A stretch of DNA of 64,000 bases from Rhodospirillaceae bacterium (GTDB taxonomy: Bacteria > Pseudomonadota > Alphaproteobacteria > Rhodospirillales > Rhodospirillaceae): assembly GCA_029243545.1 (NCBI GenBank), contig JAQWRV010000006.1, positions 1-64,000 of the forward strand, in the 5' to 3' direction. The notes beneath the pieces were generated by a model. It did no database searches and was not told the DNA's origin. It saw only the letters and a list, made by a program, of their open reading frames with translations. Both the position numbers and the translations under genes were made by a program. The first letter of the stretch is position 1, and each line of letters opens with the position of its first letter. This document shows, one piece after another, positions 9,537-17,071 of the stretch.

Positions 9537-10157
9537 TTACTGTTCAAGCTCAAAGGTGATGACCACCTGGTTATTGTACCGCCGGGCCGGCCGACCATCG
9601 ACGATTTTCGGTTTGTATTTCCACCGTCCGAGGGCTCGTTCAGCGGCGCGCTCAAAGTAGCCGGTGGGTTCAGCGGCGACGACGGTAATGTCGGCAACCC
9701 CACCGCTTTCAGTGATGGTGAATTCAAGTTGTACCCATCCATTAATGCCACGCGAGGCCGCGCGCTGCGGATACTGCGGCGGAATACGCACCAGCGGAAT
9801 AGCATCTCCGTCCGTTGGGGCAGCAAGGCCGGAGCGGTCCAAGTTGAGTCCGCGCGACAATGCAGGGGCGTTAATGCCAACCCCACCCGAATCAGGTGCT
9901 GTCGAGGCGTTGAGGTTCATGGGTGGCGGTGGCGGTGGCGCATCGGGCTTGTCTGGCCGGTCCGGCAAGGCACGGTCTTTGGCCTGTACGCTCTCGTCCC
10001 GGTCAACCCGGGTAAAGTCGATGGCAGCGCCTTGCACTTCCTCGGTAATGGCATCCATGCCATGGGTAATGAGGTAGTTCATGAGCCAGAACAGGGAGAT
10101 GGTGACGACGACGGCTAAGGGAATAGAGGCCCCTACGCGCATAGTGTTGGAATTCAT
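9537..10157 (-). CDS. tonB: TonB energy transducer
   Basis: Couples the proton-motive force to outer-membrane receptors. The 206 residues show one N-terminal membrane anchor (about 9-30), a short proline-rich segment (PPPPPP near residue 75) rather than the long linker of E. coli TonB, and a clear C-terminal TonB domain (RIPPQYP..A...I.GWVQLEFTI through RRYNNQVVITFELEQ). The short linker fits TonB2-type systems, in which an extra long ExbB and a TPR protein assist. Sits between exbD and the TPR gene. Confidence 0.9.
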   Translation of the reverse strand: MNSNTMRVGASIPLAVVVTISLFWLMNYLITHGMDAITEEVQGAAIDFTRVDRDESVQAKDRALPDRPDKPDAPPPPPPMNLNASTAPDSGGVGINAPALSRGLNLDRSGLAAPTDGDAIPLVRIPPQYPQRAASRGINGWVQLEFTITESGGVADITVVAAEPTGYFERAAERALGRWKYKPKIVDGRPARRYNNQVVITFELEQ

Positions 10158-10256
10158 CGCTTACTCCCTGCTTTTGGGCCGCCGTATTTCAGTTTGACGC
10201 GGTCCAGAGACCAATCCATAGCTTAAATGTAGCAGTTTTCTTGGCTTTGGTACCAC

Positions 10257-10661
10257 TTAGTCTTTTTCGGTGGCGATCGCGGTCCCCGGGGCACCAGCTT
10301 GACGGACCTGATCCATCACTTGCATCAGAATGCCAGATTTGGATTTTGTATCGGCTTGAATAACAACTGATCCCAATGGGTTCTCGGCCAACAGCTTTTC
10401 CACCCCAGCCCGGACGGACCGGACATCCACTTCTTTGTTGTCCATCCACACTTCGCCACCATCTCCAACGGCGATCAGAATGCTCACCCGGCGCTGGTCT
10501 TCTGCGGTTTCAGCAGGTGGCCGGATGACTTCAAGGCCAGACTGTTTGACGAACGTTGCGGTGACGATGAAGAAGATCAGCATGATGAACACGATGTCGA
10601 GCATCGGAGTCATGTCGACCGCGGCTTCATCTTTCTCTTTTTGTGCTAGACGGGCTCCCAC
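10257..10661 (-). CDS. exbD: ExbD-type biopolymer transporter (second copy)
   Basis: Inner-membrane stator protein of the TonB motor. One membrane helix near residues 22-42; the conserved proton-path aspartate is in the DMTPMLDIVF segment. C-terminal periplasmic domain (AVGDGGEVWMDNKEVDVRSVRAGVE etc.). Shares the N-terminal motif almost exactly with the neighbouring copy but has diverged in the periplasmic domain. Twelve bases downstream of the first exbD; about 100 bases before tonB. Confidence 0.9.
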   Translation of the reverse strand: MGARLAQKEKDEAAVDMTPMLDIVFIMLIFFIVTATFVKQSGLEVIRPPAETAEDQRRVSILIAVGDGGEVWMDNKEVDVRSVRAGVEKLLAENPLGSVVIQADTKSKSGILMQVMDQVRQAGAPGTAIATEKD

Positions 10662-10673
10662 GCTACGCCTCCG

Positions 10674-11075
10674 TTAGTTGAGTTCAGCAATGGACACACC
10701 CGCGGCGCCGGCAAGCCGGGCCTGGTCCATTACACCGACCATGAGATGACTCTCAGATAAGGGATGCGACTGAACAACAACCGAGCTATCCGGGTTTTCT
10801 GCGATTAGGCGTTCCACATTGGCGCGCACGGCCCGCACATCAATATCCCGGCCTTCCATGGAAATGACACCGGCTGCTGAAATAGAAACCAGAATAGTCA
10901 CCGCCTTCGTTGGCGGCGGATCTTCTGAGTCCGGTCGGGTCACATCAAGGCCGCGTTCATTGACGAAGGTCGCAGTGACGATGAAGAAAATCAGCATGAT
11001 AAACACGATGTCGAGCATCGGGGTCATGTCGACTTCGGCTTCATCTTGACCAGCTTTGTGACGTCTTGCTGTCAC
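10674..11075 (-). CDS. exbD: ExbD-type biopolymer transporter (first copy)
   Basis: 133-residue ExbD: cytoplasmic N-terminus, DMTPMLDIVFIMLIFF membrane segment containing the conserved Asp, and a periplasmic domain. Tandem paralogue of the next gene; two ExbD proteins in one operon suggest a mixed ExbD pair in the motor. Eleven bases after the short exbB, so co-translated with it. Confidence 0.9.
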   Translation of the reverse strand: MTARRHKAGQDEAEVDMTPMLDIVFIMLIFFIVTATFVNERGLDVTRPDSEDPPPTKAVTILVSISAAGVISMEGRDIDVRAVRANVERLIAENPDSSVVVQSHPLSESHLMVGVMDQARLAGAAGVSIAELN

Positions 11076-11086
11076 GACGTATCTCC

Positions 11087-11614
11087 TTAGTGATCGAGCT
11101 CGAGGTGCTCAGCCACCTCAAGCACTTCCGTTTGCGCTTTACGGGCAAGGCGGAAACTGAAATAGAGGCCAGATAGTGCAGCCACCATTCCGGACATGGT
11201 TGGGATCGTGGCTTTCGACACGCCACCGGCCATCGCGCGCGGGTTGGATGAGCCGGTAATGGCCATAACATCAAACACTTCGACCATACCCGTCACAGTT
11301 CCCAAAAGCCCGAACATGGGACACAGCGCCACTAGGGTGGCAATGAAACCTAACCCCACGACTGTGTTCTCTCGCACTTCCGAGATCAATTGGTAGCGAA
11401 TCTGATGGGCATGCCAAGACTTTCGGTCAGGCCGGGCATTCCATCGGCCCACCACATTAGCAACGACTTGCTTGTGAAACAGGGCAAAGTAAATGAACCG
11501 TTCCATAATCAGCGCCCACATAAAGAATGTGATTACCATAATGGCGTTGAGAACAGGTCCGCCCTTCTCCAGGAACTGCTGGATCTGGCCGAAAATGTCG
11601 AAATCGCCTCCCAT
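11087..11614 (-). CDS. exbB: ExbB/TolQ-type proton channel protein (short)
   Basis: 175-residue ExbB with three predicted membrane helices (about 20-40, 85-115, 130-155) and the family signature GLLGTVTGMVEVFD followed by the A...T..GL segment. Forms the proton channel with ExbD. The ATG overlaps the stop of the preceding long ExbB by one base (TAATG). Part of the seven-gene TonB operon. Confidence 0.9.
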   Translation of the reverse strand: MGGDFDIFGQIQQFLEKGGPVLNAIMVITFFMWALIMERFIYFALFHKQVVANVVGRWNARPDRKSWHAHQIRYQLISEVRENTVVGLGFIATLVALCPMFGLLGTVTGMVEVFDVMAITGSSNPRAMAGGVSKATIPTMSGMVAALSGLYFSFRLARKAQTEVLEVAEHLELDH

Positions 11615-12981
11615 TATGCGCTCTCTGCGTGGCCTGCGACGATCCCGGCGCTTTGCTCCTCAAGCACTTCAACCACAGCCTTGGAACGGCCAGAAGCGAT
11701 GGAGTGCAACAGGATCAGCGGAATGGCAGCGGTGAGGCCAAGAACGGTGGTGATCAGGGCTTGTGAAATACCACCGGCCATCATCTTGGGATCGCCGGTC
11801 CCGAACAAGGTAATCGCTTGGAAGGTTTCGATCATCCCAGTCACGGTACCCAGCAGACCAAGCATTGGCGAAATGGCTGCCAGGACCTTGATGGTCGATA
11901 GCCCACGTTCCAGGGCTGGCAATTCCTTGATAATAGCGTCGTCCAGTTTGAGTTGGAGATTTTCAACGTCTATGCCCTGGTTCTTCTCATACGTCTGCAT
12001 CACTCGGCCCAGCGGATTATTGGCATTGCCGGTAGACTGCTTCTTCTGCGCACTTACCCGCGCTGCTGTCGTCGACAGGGTCAAAATACGAACGAGAGCC
12101 AGCAAGATGCCCAGTACGAGGAGTGTGATGATGACGTAGCCAACAAGGCCGCCTTGGTCGATCCGCTCTTGCAATGAAGGGGTCTGGATCAGAAGACCAA
12201 GCAAGGCGCCACGGGAGGGGTCGACGGCTGCCGTCACCGTGCCGGATTGGGCGCCAAAGGTGTCTTCACCAGCGCTAACGAATATAGCACTCGGCTGGCG
12301 GGCCAATTCTGTCAGGCGTTGCGTTTCAGGCAGGTAATCAACAAATTTGCCCTCAGACAAAGCCGTAAACGGACCGATACGGACCACTTCGGCAATTCTT
12401 TCATTGCCATCGACGGTTACGACAGGCGCCTGGTAGCGGACGACACCACCCTGCTGAGCGGCTTCTTCAAGCAGCGTGTACCAGAGCGTTTCAAGTTGTT
12501 CGAGTTTCGGTAGTTCCGTGCTTTGCGCCAGTTTGTCGATGGCATCTTCACGGCCGGGCAGCTGAGAGCTGACGATCGACTGACGCAGCTGACCGCGGGT
12601 GTCACCCGCAACCTGCCGGACAACACCGAACAGTTCACCGAAGGCACCGAGGCGTTCTTCTAGAACAGCTTCAAGCTCAGCCAGGCGAATTTCGTTTTCC
12701 TGGAAGTTGGCTTCGAGCTGCTCACTGAGGCGTTCTTCCCGCACCACAGCCGCCTTGGCTTCATCGAGAAGGCGTTGCTGGGCAGCTTTCGCTTGCTGGA
12801 ATTCCCGGACGCGGCGCTGGTTATCAGCATTGTCGGCCGTTCTGCCTTCTTTGACGCGGCCAAGAAGTTCTTGCAGGGATTGAGCTGGAGCAGAAGCTTG
12901 AGCCCAGACGGAAGGAGCCGATACCGCCAGTCCGGCGGCCATCAATATTGCGGCCGTTAATAATTTTGTTGTGCGGCTCAT
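11614..12981 (-). CDS. Long ExbB-like protein with periplasmic coiled coil (TtpC type)
   Basis: A 455-residue, two-part protein. The N-terminus has a signal peptide (ending SVWAQ), then a long coiled-coil, charged periplasmic region (about 35-120) and a small globular part; the C-terminal third is a MotA/TolQ/ExbB domain with GLLGTVTGMIETFQAI. This matches the TtpC-like extra ExbB of vibrio TonB2 systems, proposed to bridge the motor to TonB. Starts inside the DUF3450 stop (ATGA), showing tight coupling with that gene. Confidence 0.85.
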   Translation of the reverse strand: MSRTTKLLTAAILMAAGLAVSAPSVWAQASAPAQSLQELLGRVKEGRTADNADNQRRVREFQQAKAAQQRLLDEAKAAVVREERLSEQLEANFQENEIRLAELEAVLEERLGAFGELFGVVRQVAGDTRGQLRQSIVSSQLPGREDAIDKLAQSTELPKLEQLETLWYTLLEEAAQQGGVVRYQAPVVTVDGNERIAEVVRIGPFTALSEGKFVDYLPETQRLTELARQPSAIFVSAGEDTFGAQSGTVTAAVDPSRGALLGLLIQTPSLQERIDQGGLVGYVIITLLVLGILLALVRILTLSTTAARVSAQKKQSTGNANNPLGRVMQTYEKNQGIDVENLQLKLDDAIIKELPALERGLSTIKVLAAISPMLGLLGTVTGMIETFQAITLFGTGDPKMMAGGISQALITTVLGLTAAIPLILLHSIASGRSKAVVEVLEEQSAGIVAGHAESA

Positions 12982-13787
12982 TGGGCGGCCTCCGGTGCAT
13001 CGATCGGCAAAAGAAGAAGGTCAGGCGCGGCCTGCTCACGGGCGATGGACAGCGCTTTCTTTACAGGCGAAACGAAGTCTGAATCGATGGCTTCCCACTG
13101 ATTACCCGCTTTATTCCAACGCGCAATTTGCTCGTCATCCAGGGTCTTGTAGATGAGCGCGACCCGGCCAACGCGAAGGAAATCGACAGTGATCTGACGG
13201 CCGTCGGCTGTATTAACAACTCCGCGGTATCCTTCGATGGTACGTCCGTATTCGTTCTCGATCTGATAGGCCTCAAGCACCCGGCGGAATTTCTCGGCGG
13301 GGGTGGCATCAGCACGCAACATCAGAGACTTAAGGCTATTAATACGGTTACGGCGCTCTTCAATCAGGAAAGGTACGTCGAGTTCGACGAACTGGCCCAG
13401 ACCATCAACCATTCGCAACATCAGAGGCACAACTTCCCGGTCAATCGTGGTGACGCGATCGATATCGCGCTGCGTAACGATAATTTCCGCTTCCTGCGCT
13501 GCAATAAGTTCGCGTAACTGATCATTGTACTGGCGCAGCGTATCGAGCTGTTGCAAGACCGCCTTGTATTCGGATTCGAGGGCCGATGTGTCATCATCTA
13601 GCGAATTGATCTGTTCCTGCGCCTTGTTACCCTCGGCCTGCGCCAACTTCACTTCTTGTTTGTTAGCGTCTAGCACTTGGGCCGATGCCGAGAATCCTGT
13701 AGCTAGCGTAAAAGCCAGCAAAATAGGGAGTCCGACAGCTATAGACCCTGTACGGGCCGACAAAAATATTCCCATAGCGTTCCGCAT
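12978..13787 (-). CDS. DUF3450 periplasmic coiled-coil protein of the TonB operon
   Basis: First gene of the operon. The ATG at 13787 (MRNAMGIF) has a purine-rich ribosome site (GGGGA, 8 bases upstream) and leads into a signal peptide ending FSASAQ; the frame is open further upstream but lacks these. The 269-residue product has a long coiled coil (about 35-105) then a globular domain, the DUF3450 pattern. Known members accompany TonB2-like ExbB/ExbD sets; their molecular role is not settled. A long leader with an inverted repeat precedes it. Confidence 0.82.
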   Translation of the reverse strand: MRNAMGIFLSARTGSIAVGLPILLAFTLATGFSASAQVLDANKQEVKLAQAEGNKAQEQINSLDDDTSALESEYKAVLQQLDTLRQYNDQLRELIAAQEAEIIVTQRDIDRVTTIDREVVPLMLRMVDGLGQFVELDVPFLIEERRNRINSLKSLMLRADATPAEKFRRVLEAYQIENEYGRTIEGYRGVVNTADGRQITVDFLRVGRVALIYKTLDDEQIARWNKAGNQWEAIDSDFVSPVKKALSIAREQAAPDLLLLPIDAPEAAQ

Positions 13788-13857
13788 GTGTGCGGTCCCC
13801 TTTTCCTTAACAACGATTAAACCCCACCCAATCATTTGGGCCGTTTGATTCGTATGA

Positions 13858-13896
13858 ATACGCCCACCTTACCCTGGCAGGACAACGTGGGCGTAT
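13858..13896 (-). promoter_or_regulatory. Perfect 10-bp inverted repeat in the leader of the TonB operon
   Basis: ATACGCCCAC and GTGGGCGTAT form perfect arms around 19 bases, about 70 bases upstream of the DUF3450 start. CCCACCTTA occurs twice nearby (about 13863 and 13908). Either an operator dyad or an RNA stem-loop. It does not resemble an AT-rich Fur box. The surrounding stretch 13788-14097 (about 310 bases) contains no gene that I can see. Confidence 0.4.
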
Positions 13897-14097
13897 CCAT
13901 GGACCAGGGCCCACCTTAGAATCAACCATTTATTCACTACAATCAGATCAAATGGTCCAAAATAATGCAAGGGAAGGAAATTTTCCCCTCTACGCCGGTT
14001 TAGAATCGTGTTTTGATCGTTTTCTTGCATCGAATTAGCGTAACCAAATGATACGATTCGCTTGCGCTAGTCCTTAGCTGGAAGGTTTTACAGAGGA

Positions 14098-14434
14098 ATG
14101 CCCCCCTCTACTGACCGACCCTTACCAGCGCCGGTGTCCGGCCAGTGAACGTAAATTATGGCTACGGGCGTCTTGTGCCCTTTTTGCCGTTCTGATTTTG
14201 GCTTTTGCGCCGCCGGTTGCGGAGGATTTGAAAGGCCGCCAGATCGAATGCCGTGACAATTCAAACGATTCTGAGGGGCGACTGATGTCGATATGTTTCA
14301 TCGCTGGCCGTAGCCTAAACCAGTTCATGGTGAAAATGGGTTGGGCGCAGGCCGATCGCGCAATCACGAGTATGTGCAACGGCATTGAGAAGTTGGCACA
14401 GGCTGGCCGGCTCGTCCTGTGGTCAAGCGATTAA
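14098..14434 (+). pseudogene. Secreted nuclease-like (SNase C-terminal half) remnant, frame broken in a C6 tract
   Basis: The frame ending at 14434 encodes a signal-peptide-like segment (KLWLRASCALFAVLILAFA) and then a stretch matching the C-terminal half of thermonuclease-like proteins: DSEGRLMSICFIAGRSLNQF followed by MVKMGWAQAD, and a final GRLVLW. No normal start codon lies in this frame before the signal peptide. An ATG at 14098 after GAGGA is one frame off, and removal of a single C from the six-C run at 14101-14106 would join it in frame. The N-terminal half of the SNase fold, with its catalytic Asp/Arg residues, is absent, so it is unlikely to be an active nuclease. Could also be a small secreted protein started at CTG 14111. 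Confidence 0.5.
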
Positions 14435-14476
14435 TTGCCGGACACGGATGAATAACGCTTTCCGGGTCTCAGGCGT

Positions 14477-14914
14477 TCAGTCTTCATCATCTTTTAGATT
14501 TTCGATCATCTGAGCCAGCTGACGGAACAGGGCATCTTGCTCTGATGTCGGAAGCCCCTTCAATGCCTGGCTTGGAACTTCCCGTGCTTTGTCCATCAGG
14601 TCCTGTTTGAACCCTTTCGCGGTGTCAGTGAGATACGCGCGCGCGCGGCGCTTGTCGTCCGGATCGGGAACTCTACGGATCAAGCCGTCCCGTTCCATCC
14701 GGTTCAAGGTGTTGGCCATGGTCGGTTGTTCAACCTGAATGCGTTTGCACAGATCGGCCTGGGTGAGGCCGTCTTGCTCATACAACATCACGAGCGCTGG
14801 GAACTGACCGGGCAGAACCTGAAAGCCTGAGAGATGCTGCTCCAAGGCGCGATCAAAAAGGCGGCTGAGTAGACCCACCTGATACCCCAAAGCATCCTGA
14901 CGCCGTATGGCCAT
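14477..14914 (-). CDS. MarR-family transcriptional regulator
   Basis: 145-residue winged-helix repressor-type protein. The DNA-binding region is about 45-100 (LTQADLCKRIQVEQPTMANT) then LNRMERDGLIRR; wing DPDDKRRARAYLT. Typical MarR length. Ligand and targets unknown. It points away from the following lipoprotein gene's promoter and has no obvious operon partner, so local or self-regulation is the default expectation. Confidence 0.9.
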   Translation of the reverse strand: MAIRRQDALGYQVGLLSRLFDRALEQHLSGFQVLPGQFPALVMLYEQDGLTQADLCKRIQVEQPTMANTLNRMERDGLIRRVPDPDDKRRARAYLTDTAKGFKQDLMDKAREVPSQALKGLPTSEQDALFRQLAQMIENLKDDED

Positions 14915-15014
14915 GCATTTTTCCTATGATCCCACCTATGGCCTTCATTTGGGCCAGTGGCCTATGGTCCGGCCAACCTCAATCGCATGCAATGCTTTTT
15001 TTACCTAAACGGTT

Positions 15015-15380
15015 TTATTTGTCTCTAGGCTGGTGATAGCCCTTCTGAGTCATGCAATTGGCGACCAGGGCATTAAAAAGCGCGCTGGTGTCTGATTTAT
15101 CAGCAATGGCCATGGGGTCGTCTCCTCTAGGGTTAAAGGGCCCCGTGCCACGCTCATTAAGGATGCCATACCCCGGATGGCCGGATTGGCTCAGTTCCAA
15201 GGTAGACTCCTCCGCCTGGCGCCGGCACGCGGCGTAGTCGGCCTGAGTCAGGGCTTCATTCTTGGCCAGTTGCTGCCACCCGCCCGATGGAGATGCGCAG
15301 GCAGTTAACGCGATGCTAGCTATGGCTAACGCGCGACACAAAAGCGCGTAGTTGGGGGGCCGGTCGTTTTTCTTGACCAT
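15015..15380 (-). CDS. Small putative lipoprotein
   Basis: 121 residues from the ATG at 15380 (MVKKNDRPPNY), chosen because it places a signal peptide directly before the lipobox LTAC (Cys about 27). The frame extends 14 codons further upstream, but that would put the lipobox too far in. The mature part is rich in Gln, Ala and Ser with two conserved-looking cysteines (YAACRRQAEE and VANCMTQKGY), a layout seen in many small alphaproteobacterial lipoproteins of unknown role. Divergent from the MaoC gene. Confidence 0.7.
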   Translation of the reverse strand: MVKKNDRPPNYALLCRALAIASIALTACASPSGGWQQLAKNEALTQADYAACRRQAEESTLELSQSGHPGYGILNERGTGPFNPRGDDPMAIADKSDTSALFNALVANCMTQKGYHQPRDK

Positions 15381-15454
15381 GCTGAGCCGACCTGATTGTG
15401 TGCCGCGCAAATTCATACCCATAATTCACCACGCTTACGGAAAGGCATTCTCGC

Positions 15455-15892
15455 ATGGCTCAGGGCGGCTCCACCACCGGTTCTTTCTTTGAAGACTTGA
15501 ATGAAGGGATGTCGGCCGCCTTCACCAAAATGGTCACAGAAGCGGACATCATCAAGTACGCCGATATTTCCGGTGATACCAATCCCGTTCATCTCGATGC
15601 TGACTATGCTGCGGCGACAATGTTCAAAGAACGCATCGCGCACGGCATGCTGACCGCTGGGTTTATCTCGGCTGTATTCGGCACCAAATTGCCAGGCCCA
15701 GGATCTATATATGTAAACCAGTCGCTTAAATTTCGTGCTCCGGTGAAAATCGGCGATACTGTCACCGCCACTGTGACGGTGACCGGAAAAGTGCCTGAGA
15801 AAAAGTTTGTGACCTTTTCGACAGTGTGCACGGTCAATGATAAACCAGTGCTTGAGGGCGAGGCCACGTTGATGGTCCCAGCTAAAGGCTAA
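15455..15892 (+). CDS. phaJ: MaoC-like (R)-specific enoyl-CoA hydratase
   Basis: 145-residue hot-dog-fold hydratase adding water to trans-2-enoyl-CoA to give (R)-3-hydroxyacyl-CoA. The catalytic Asp/His pair is in DISGDTNPVHLD (about residues 34-45), followed by the family's RIAHGML segment. Single-domain size fits PhaJ or MaoC. In polyhydroxyalkanoate producers PhaJ links beta-oxidation to polymer synthesis, but no phaC is in view, so the pathway is uncertain. Twelve bases separate it from ribF. Confidence 0.85.
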   Translation: MAQGGSTTGSFFEDLNEGMSAAFTKMVTEADIIKYADISGDTNPVHLDADYAAATMFKERIAHGMLTAGFISAVFGTKLPGPGSIYVNQSLKFRAPVKIGDTVTATVTVTGKVPEKKFVTFSTVCTVNDKPVLEGEATLMVPAKG

Positions 15893-15903
15893 CCAGACCG
15901 CTT

Positions 15904-16890
15904 ATGCGCCTTATTCGCTACATCGATGATGTTCCCGCAGCCCTCAAAGGATGTGTCGTTGCGCTCGGCAATTTCGACGGCCTGCATCGCGGCCATCAGG
16001 CTGTCATTGGCAAAGCCAAAGCGCTTGCCCACAAGAAAAATGTGCCACTGGCAGTGATGACATTTGAGCCGCATCCGCGGGCCTTTTTTACACCCAACCA
16101 GGACGCCTTCCGGCTTAGTCCATTCCGCATCAAGTGCCGCCAAATGCGAATCATGGGCGTCGACTTCCTCTATGTGCAGAGATTTAACGCTGCCTTTTCC
16201 AGCAATTCAGCCGACGTGTTTGTCGATAAATTTCTCATCGATGGTCTTCAGGTCAGCCACGTCGTCGTCGGCTATGACTATGTCTTTGGCACCAAGCGGG
16301 GCGGCAATGCAGATTTTTTGAAAGCGCGTGGCAAAGAAGCGGGATTCGGAGTTACAGCCGTCGAGGAATTTAGAATTGATGCCAAGGCTCAGGTGTCTTC
16401 GACGGCGATCCGGGAATTCCTGGCGGAAGGAGCCTGCAAGGAAGCCGCGGTACTCCTTGATCGCCATTGGGAAATTGCGGGCCGAGTCGAGCACGGCGAC
16501 CAACGGGGCCGTCATCTCGGATTTCCCACCGCCAACTTGCCGCTCGGCCAACATCACAACCCCCGTGAAGGGGTCTACGGAGTACGGGCAGGTATCGACC
16601 GTGGTGGTGAAACCGTTTGGTACAATGCGGTTGCCAACTTCGGCCGCCGCCCAACGTTCAACAAAACCGATGTCCTGCTTGAGGTTCATTTCTTCGATTT
16701 TGATGAAGACCTCTATCAAAAGCAGTTGCGGGTTGCCTTAGTGGAGTTCATCCGGCCGGAGCAAAAATTCGACGGCATAGAAGCCCTCAAGACCCAACTG
16801 ATGAGGGACTGCGAGAGGGCCCGGGAGATCCTGGCCGACCAAGACTTCCCCGCCAATCCCTACCCGTTCGTGCCGATATCTGGTGACTAA
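15904..16890 (+). CDS. ribF: Bifunctional riboflavin kinase/FAD synthetase
   Basis: Makes FMN from riboflavin and then FAD. The N-terminal FMN adenylyltransferase domain has GNFDGLHRGHQ (about 22-32, the HxGH-type nucleotidyl motif) and SSTAIREFL; the C-terminal riboflavin kinase domain has GRHLGFPTANL (about 199-209). Full family length, 328 residues. Lies 181 bases upstream of ileS; the ribF-ileS-lspA order is widely conserved in proteobacteria. Confidence 0.95.
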   Translation: MRLIRYIDDVPAALKGCVVALGNFDGLHRGHQAVIGKAKALAHKKNVPLAVMTFEPHPRAFFTPNQDAFRLSPFRIKCRQMRIMGVDFLYVQRFNAAFSSNSADVFVDKFLIDGLQVSHVVVGYDYVFGTKRGGNADFLKARGKEAGFGVTAVEEFRIDAKAQVSSTAIREFLAEGACKEAAVLLDRHWEIAGRVEHGDQRGRHLGFPTANLPLGQHHNPREGVYGVRAGIDRGGETVWYNAVANFGRRPTFNKTDVLLEVHFFDFDEDLYQKQLRVALVEFIRPEQKFDGIEALKTQLMRDCERAREILADQDFPANPYPFVPISGD

Positions 16891-17071
16891 TCAGCAGCAG
16901 CACAGCTTGATTCACCCCCGCAGCCCTGCTAAATCCCGCCCTATGACCGCCCACCCTATCATATTGCTGATTACTGAGCGAATTACCGCCCCGGTCCTGT
17001 AAGCCAGGATCGGGTATTCCCGCGCGCCTTTTTCCCGTAAAGAACACATTGCTCGGCCGGATTCTGCGGAT

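Noticed and set aside
11390-12139. 249-codon plus-strand frame across the exbB genes
   Set aside because: Antisense of two clear ExbB proteins; Ser/Arg-rich composition typical of shadow frames.
16891-17071. Possible leader RNA before ileS
   Set aside because: No T-box features and no convincing structure by eye.
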